Source: Dactylellina haptotyla
Taxonomy: Eukaryota; Ascomycota; Orbiliomycetes; Orbiliales; Orbiliaceae
Assembly: GCA_031310005.1 (NCBI GenBank)
Contig: CM062386.1
Location: 1,736,001-1,800,000 of the forward strand
Length of the DNA stretch: 64,000 nucleotides
Reading direction: 5' to 3'
Part shown: in pieces, positions 59,023 to 64,000 of the stretch
Numbering within the stretch: the stretch's first letter is position 1
Layout: each line of letters begins with the position of its first letter
Notes under the pieces: model-generated
What the model was told of the DNA's origin: nothing
Seen by the model: only the letters and a program-made list of their open reading frames with translations
Databases searched by the model: none
Translations under genes and position numbers: made by a program

Positions 59023-60127
59023 TTGGGCTAGTAGTTGCGTCAGAGGCAGAAAATCTTGACAGTTTTTAGGAGCTCAGTATGGAGAGGATATGGCGTTTGT
59101 GTTTTTCATTCCAAAAGGCTACAAGGTTACAAGTTTCTAGTATTAGGTTACTCAAGGGTTTGGATAAATAGTTAAAATGGATTAATGGGTATTTCATCTG
59201 AAAAGTGTCAATTCTTCCTTTAGAATTTGTCCCTTACATCAATTAAATGGATAGACTGAGTGGGCCCGCCAGCCCCTGGTCGACAGAGATCTAGAGAGAA
59301 CGATCTCAAGATAAACCTGATGTTGTGGTTATTCTATGCTGTAGCTCTAAAGGTAATAATGTCTTATAATGCGCATTTATATACATTTTGGGGATTTGCT
59401 TTTAGAAGGGTGCACTTTCGAATACCAGCTGCCAACGAGGTTTGGCGCCTAAGTCAACAGCTGCACAGCTATCAAAACATTCTACAGTTATTCCAAGCTC
59501 GGGAGTAGTTTTGAACGCGAGACCAGTTTCGGATATTTAATCAATCATGAGGAAGCGAAGTAGGATAAATGTCTGTTCTTCGTCCTCAGATGACTACATA
59601 AGCTTGTAATTAACAACGGAGTCAACTCGAAAACAAAAGCTGTGGTCTTGATATGCGTATATCCTGAAAATCATAAAGAAGTACTTAGAATGCACTTAGA
59701 GTAAATATTCCAAATGTGCAGTTGTATCCAAAGAACTGTTTATTTTAGTTTACGTTCTTTTATATAAAGATTCTCGCAATAGTCCTCCCGCAGATTGCTT
59801 GGATAGGTTGGGTTGATGAAGCTTGCAGATATATAGAATCGTTATTCAATACAGGAGGTTAAATCCAAGAGGCCAAAACAATATATTTAATTTATAACCA
59901 AAATATCACCCAAAAAGACTCTTGATAGTCTATAACAAACTTGCGTAAACGAATGTAGTTTTAGATGCAAGATTTCCGAAGAAAGGAACGAAAGCCCCGT
60001 TTCGTTGACCGTGAGGCGATTGAAAGAGTGTGAAATTGCCTTCTAATCTGCTGCTGGTGTATCTATTTGATAATATTAGGCATATTAGTATTCAATATAT
60101 TGTAATTGACTAAATGGTAGCAAGCAA
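59023..60127. other. Intergenic, no supported gene
   Basis: AT-rich, with a short TTG/GTG frame at 59260-59508 that I do not accept. No trace of a DUF7587-like domain. Confidence 0.55.
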
Positions 60128-60703
60128 CTAACCCTTCTTAGAGATGAATTGAATCTCTTCTTGAAGATCGCGACCAATGGCAGCAATTTGCTTCATATGG
60201 TAATACGCAAAAGTTCGGAGAACAGTGAGAGTTTGCTTGCAATTTTCGAGACCAGCCATTGCATCGATGATGTACTGATCGATATTGCTGAAAGCGAGAG
60301 TCTGTGCCAACGGGATCGGTTTAGACTTCATCATCTCAATTTCGTAGTCGAACTCCTTTTTTAATTTTTCGAGTTCTTTACCGACGTAGCGCTTGATGGC
60401 CTCAGGGGAATGCAACTTGGACATGTTCTTTCTGGAGAAACCGTTGAAACCGTTGATTGCGCGGAATCCTCGGGGCTCTATCTTCACGATCGATTGAGGC
60501 TTGGGAGGGCGGGGAGATGGCTCCGAAGGCGGGGTAACTGCAGGCTCGGTAACAATAGATTTCTTCTTCTTTGGGGTTGATAAGACTCCATAATCTGCCT
60601 TCGTAGCTTGGCTGCCAGCCTCGCTAGCTGGGTTATCCAATTCAGGAATTGGGCTCAATTGTTTTGCAAACTTTTTGTACGCTTCGTACTTCTTGGTGGG
60701 CAT
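60128..60703 (-). CDS. Small basic protein, hypothetical
   Basis: Single exon, 191 residues. The N-terminal half is Lys/Pro/Ser-rich with a TPKKKKS basic patch that could be a nuclear signal. The C-terminal half is helical and charged (EAIKRYVGKELEKLKKEF), then AFSNIDQYIIDAMAGLENCK, possibly a coiled coil. No domain recognised. It starts at an ATG and the frame is clean. Confidence 0.6.
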   Translation of the reverse strand: MPTKKYEAYKKFAKQLSPIPELDNPASEAGSQATKADYGVLSTPKKKKSIVTEPAVTPPSEPSPRPPKPQSIVKIEPRGFRAINGFNGFSRKNMSKLHSPEAIKRYVGKELEKLKKEFDYEIEMMKSKPIPLAQTLAFSNIDQYIIDAMAGLENCKQTLTVLRTFAYYHMKQIAAIGRDLQEEIQFISKKG

Positions 60704-61409
60704 TTTGATATTGATGAAAGGTCTTCAGGTAGATGATTGTCAAAGGATTTCGAGGTCTCGGTAGATTTCCAGTGGATCACGATCGTGGAATAGATGAATA
60801 TAGCGAATGTGAGGTATCTGATATAGTTTAATCTACTAGTCACCAGTCAGGTAGTCTCTCTAGTATGAGCAAGGCGATATATAGGCAATTTTGTGGTCAA
60901 GGTTTTGGTTGAAGATGTGATGAATCAGATGAAATGAAGGTGGAGGTGGGAGTAGCTCAATAGACACCTGCTTGCATATTCCCCCAGTGCCTACGTCTTG
61001 GGGCCATCGATGTCGTTGCCCTTCGAGATTCGACCCCGATGCGCAGTCACTTAGGAACCTCTAGTTTTTACTATTTGCTAGCGCAGCAAGTTTTCATATT
61101 TCTTTTGCATCCACCAAGATATTATCTTAATGTACCAGTTGTCTTGGAGGCTACGATTGTATTGCTTCTATTGATTTTCAAAGTTATAGGCTGGAATCAA
61201 TCTCAATTGGTATCGGCGCCAACCTCGAAGATAAAGCAATCAAATTGTTGTTTTTTGGTTTGGGTTTGAGACCGTGATTCCATTCATTAGTCCAAATTCA
61301 ATGGCAAGCGACAAAAGGAGTACTGATAGAGTGACCATATGCGTAAGAAGATATTATTATTCAATATTAAGCTTGATATCGAGACAAAGAAAAATACTAC
61401 ACTAGGAAT
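60704..61409. other. Intergenic
   Basis: Promoter of the small basic protein gene and 3' flank of the C2-domain gene. No supported gene. Confidence 0.6.
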
Positions 61410-63172
61410 TTAATGTGTATTAACGTCAGATTGGTGCTCCGGCGAGTCTGAATCGTGCATCTCCTTCTTCAGCCTCCTCAGTCTCCCCTCCTCCTCTTTT
61501 ACCTTGCGTTCATTCCCTTCTTTCAAAACATCCACAATCCCCCTCGAAGCTTTTGGTTTGCTCTCCTCCTCTTTCTTTTCATTCTTTTCGTCTTCGCCAG
61601 GTTCTCCTTTCTGCTCCTTCTTTGCCTTTTTCAGACCTTCATCCTTGAAATCCTTAACAACAACCTCGATTCCTCTGAGGTTCTTCGCCATGAACTCTCT
61701 GAAATCGCTGATCTTGTCTTTATCAGGGCTATATGTCCCGCTATCATTGTCCAAATATATCTTCCACCGTCCTTTCCTTTCCGCCGCCTCTTGTTGTTGT
61801 CCATCCTTATTATACATCTCGGCATCTCTTACATCTTCTTCGGAGACATCCGTGTCGAATCTGACGAAAAACTCGCCACCCCAAACAACCTTGGCTTTCC
61901 CATTAGCGTGCATCCCGTGCTTGCTCAAATGGTTAATCTTGTACTCGTCGCCGGTTTCACAAAACCTCCACTCTCCATCCGTGGTAATCACAAACGTAAA
62001 CATCTTATTCTCAACAGGCTGCAGAAGGTCAACAAGACCGGGTCCGCATTCCTCTGCGTCCCACCAACTGCCATAATTAGTATTCTTGTCATGGCCGTAG
62101 ATGTTCTGATACTGCTTCCTGACTAAGTGGCGAAGAATTCGATATTGAAGTTTTGAAGGATCGAATGCCTTCGCATGGGCTATGTCCGCATGGAACTGCA
62201 AAGTTGCGTAAGGCGGTGGATGTATGAGAGAGATTTTGTAAGCTTTGAAGGAAGTAGGCCGTTGGTTAGAATCAGACGTAGACTCAGACGTATCGTTGTT
62301 AGATTGTGGGCTCTCAGTTTTTTTGTGAGAAGGGGTCGTAGTGACCAAGTTGGCGAGGGGAGAGTAGTGAACCGAGTATCGCGTTGGATTTAAACGGTGT
62401 ATATTTGATTGTGAATCATTCTGCGGCGGAAGTAGTTGAAGCTGGGGCATTCATTTATTAGCAAGGCTCTCATTCGACTAGAGAGACGTAGGAGAATACC
62501 TTGATTGTAATATGCGGCTCGGGTGACTTCCGTGAGGCTTCAGGGTTGCACATATCAAATATAGTCGTCAATATCTGTATATGCTTCTTTCCTTTGTGCC
62601 GCCGTATAGGGATGTTCCTAGTGTGTTCTTGCCCGTCCAGCAACCATTTCTGTTACTCCAGTTGTTAGTTTTGAACTCCAAATAAGCGGTGGTTCTGAAA
62701 TCCAGGCTCACATCAAAATTATTCAGAACAAGCTTAATACTTCCAAGTTTGTCATCATTCTGTTGTTTGCCATCTTCGTCGTAAAGTTTTAATTTTAGGT
62801 AAGTCCCCTCTCGGATACCACCTAGTCTCCATTTTTCGTTCCATTCCGGATCTCTTGTCGTCGGCCGAGTAGACGTTCTGAAGTGGATCCTGCTGGACTT
62901 TGGCTCGTTGGGAACAAGCCCCTTAACGTTTTTGAGCTTGCCGATAACATAGACATCAGAAGTTCCTTCGATATCACCAACGCTTTCAACAAATTAGTAT
63001 ATCTAAGTGAAGCTTGAGGCAAAGGGAAGCCTTACGGAACATGAGCAGCGCTCGCAATAGTCAGTAGAAGGTCGTAAGGTGCAAAATCTGGAAGCTTTTC
63101 GTTGGTGTTGTTAGCCGATGAGGTCTGTGGTGTGACGTCATCAGCTATTTCTATGTCCTGAGTTGCGCTCAT
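61410..63172 (-). CDS. C2-domain protein with conserved fungal C-terminal region
   Basis: Four exons: 63172-63036, 62982-62657, 62591-62500 and 62441-61410; introns 53, 65 and 58 nt; 528 residues, all in phase. Residues 30-170 form a C2 domain: DLLLTIASAAHVP, VGDIEGTSDVYVIG, RDPEWNEKWRLGGIREG and YDEDGK, with Asp residues suited to Ca2+ or lipid binding. SPEPHITIK, then NPTRYSVHYSPLANLV, and later FVITTDGEWRFCETG are typical of a common ascomycete C2 family. The last intron has a GCTAAT branch and CCCCAG acceptor; without it the C2 part ends at 62470 and a second ORF starts at 62450. Membrane binding is likely; function is otherwise unknown. Confidence 0.82.
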
Positions 63173-64000
63173 GTTGCAGCCCCGAACTATGACGTCAACA
63201 GAGTTGATAGCGATGCTGTTAGGTTACTCTTTGTAGTGATAGAGAAAAGCAGAATACGTTGCTGCCGAAGAAGCACAAATAAAGAGAGGTAGAAGTGTGC
63301 AAGATGAGAGCGTAATTTGGGAGAGAAACAAAATATTTGCGATGCACTTGCGCACTTTATTTCATGGTTTTATAGGGAGGCAGGATTTGCAACAAGGCAC
63401 TCGGTTACATTTTGAGGGCGCAGATGATTGACAAAAACAAGCTTTTTAGATGGATGCAAGTGTTTAAAATCTTGTTGCACCTGCCTTTTCGATCCCTGCG
63501 TAACATGGCATGTGCCCGAGATGATATCGAAAGGAAACGATCCGGTTGGTAGGAGACGGTAGTCCGGCTCTCCCTGCTAGGCCCTTGTCGCCATAGCGTT
63601 CCTGAGGCAAATGTGATTGCGTACATCTCGTTGATCTCGGTCGTGTACATGTACCAAAAACACTAAAAATTGTGTTATTAAAATCATGTTAGCATCTACA
63701 TCTCTACTTTCATAATTTTTTTTGATAATTTTAATGGACTGTTTTCCCCCTAGTACAACGTCGTTAGTTCATTATCCCGCCAATACCTCCACCAGAATGT
63801 CGTCATGCCTCAAACGAAGTAGCAAATACGAACGAAATGGTCTTGAAATACTGGTGACAGCAGCTATGTATCCCGTTGGCTCCGCCACCAGCCAATCAGA
63901 GCTTCTTTGATTATTGTCGCATAGCGAGGCTAAATAGAGAAAGGAGTGATTCCATTTGAATCATATATTTTCTGTTTCTTATTGATATTCTAGCTTTAAT
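63173..64000. other. Promoter of the C2-domain gene and unassigned right edge
   Basis: AT-rich, with no supported gene. A CCAATCAGA box (CCAAT-binding complex site) occurs at 63892-63900 and may belong to a gene beyond the window. Confidence 0.5.
63190..63197 (-). promoter_or_regulatory. CRE-like palindrome upstream of the C2-domain gene
   Basis: TGACGTCA 18 bases upstream of the start codon. A second copy lies inside the first exon at 63133-63140. Possible bZIP site, though so close to the ATG that it may fall in the leader. Confidence 0.3.

Noticed and set aside
61455-62126. Long plus-strand frames
   Set aside because: Antisense to the C-terminal exon of the C2-domain gene.
62450-62470. 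Two separate genes 19 bases apart
   Set aside because: An in-phase intron with a good branch site explains both as one gene of a known domain order.
1-64000. tRNA genes, CRISPR arrays, intact transposons
   Set aside because: Scanning for tRNA T-arm-like motifs (GGTTCGANNCC type), regular spaced repeats and transposase or reverse transcriptase motifs found nothing convincing by eye. A decayed element cannot be excluded without a repeat search.

Overview
The window is nuclear DNA of a filamentous ascomycete (Pezizomycotina). The genes are broken by short GT-AG introns (50-133 nt) with CTAAC/CTGAC-like branch sites. Several families are typical of this group: a PTH11-like receptor, a DUF7730 protein, a fungal C2-domain protein, Myb-like/DUF7587 proteins, Kex2-site secreted proteins and a GH10 xylanase. 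A Leotiomycete-like plant- or litter-associated species is my inference, not something the sequence proves. I joined exons by hand, requiring reading-frame continuity and fit to known protein motifs. I found no rRNA, convincing tRNA, CRISPR array or intact transposon.

Layout. 1-3.3 kb: a pyrimidine-rich leader region with no supported gene. 3.3-9.3 kb: a DUF7730 protein, a DUF676-like serine hydrolase and a Cys-rich single-pass membrane protein. 9.3-15 kb: AT-rich spacer around an aldo-keto reductase, plus an unexplained long open region near 13.5-14.4 kb. 15-22.5 kb: an Ala/Gly-rich membrane protein with a DUF4215 Cys-rich motif, a Sis1-type DnaJ chaperone behind a four-unit heat-shock element, and a Thr-rich secreted protein with Kex2 sites. 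23.4-29.2 kb: an RBR E3 ubiquitin ligase, ethanolamine-phosphate cytidylyltransferase and an F-box/ankyrin-like protein. 29.5-35.6 kb: a gene-poor stretch with three secreted proteins on the minus strand; the last is a chitin deacetylase with a chitin-binding domain completed by a 26-nt microexon. 36-40.6 kb: a diacylglycerol-kinase-like protein, D-serine dehydratase and glycerate kinase; the last two are divergent. 40.8-47.6 kb: a PTH11-like receptor, a type II membrane glycosyltransferase and a large Cys-rich F-box-like protein. 48.1-49.5 kb: a GH10 xylanase with candidate XlnR sites. 49.5-53.3 kb: gene-poor. 53.3-59 kb: three related Myb-like genes, two of them with a DUF7587-like domain. 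60.1-63.2 kb: a small basic protein and a four-exon C2-domain gene that simple ORF calling would split in two.

Functional themes. The secreted or surface set (xylanase, chitin deacetylase, Cys-rich and repeat proteins, PTH11-like receptor) suits a fungus that senses and degrades plant material and can modify chitin. Housekeeping genes cover phosphatidylethanolamine synthesis, chaperoning, ubiquitin ligation and serine/glycerate metabolism. The least explained element is the Myb-like/DUF7587 cluster. Its C-terminal domain carries an R...STS...E pattern that could fit an ADP-ribosyltransferase-like fold. That is a hypothesis from motif spacing alone.
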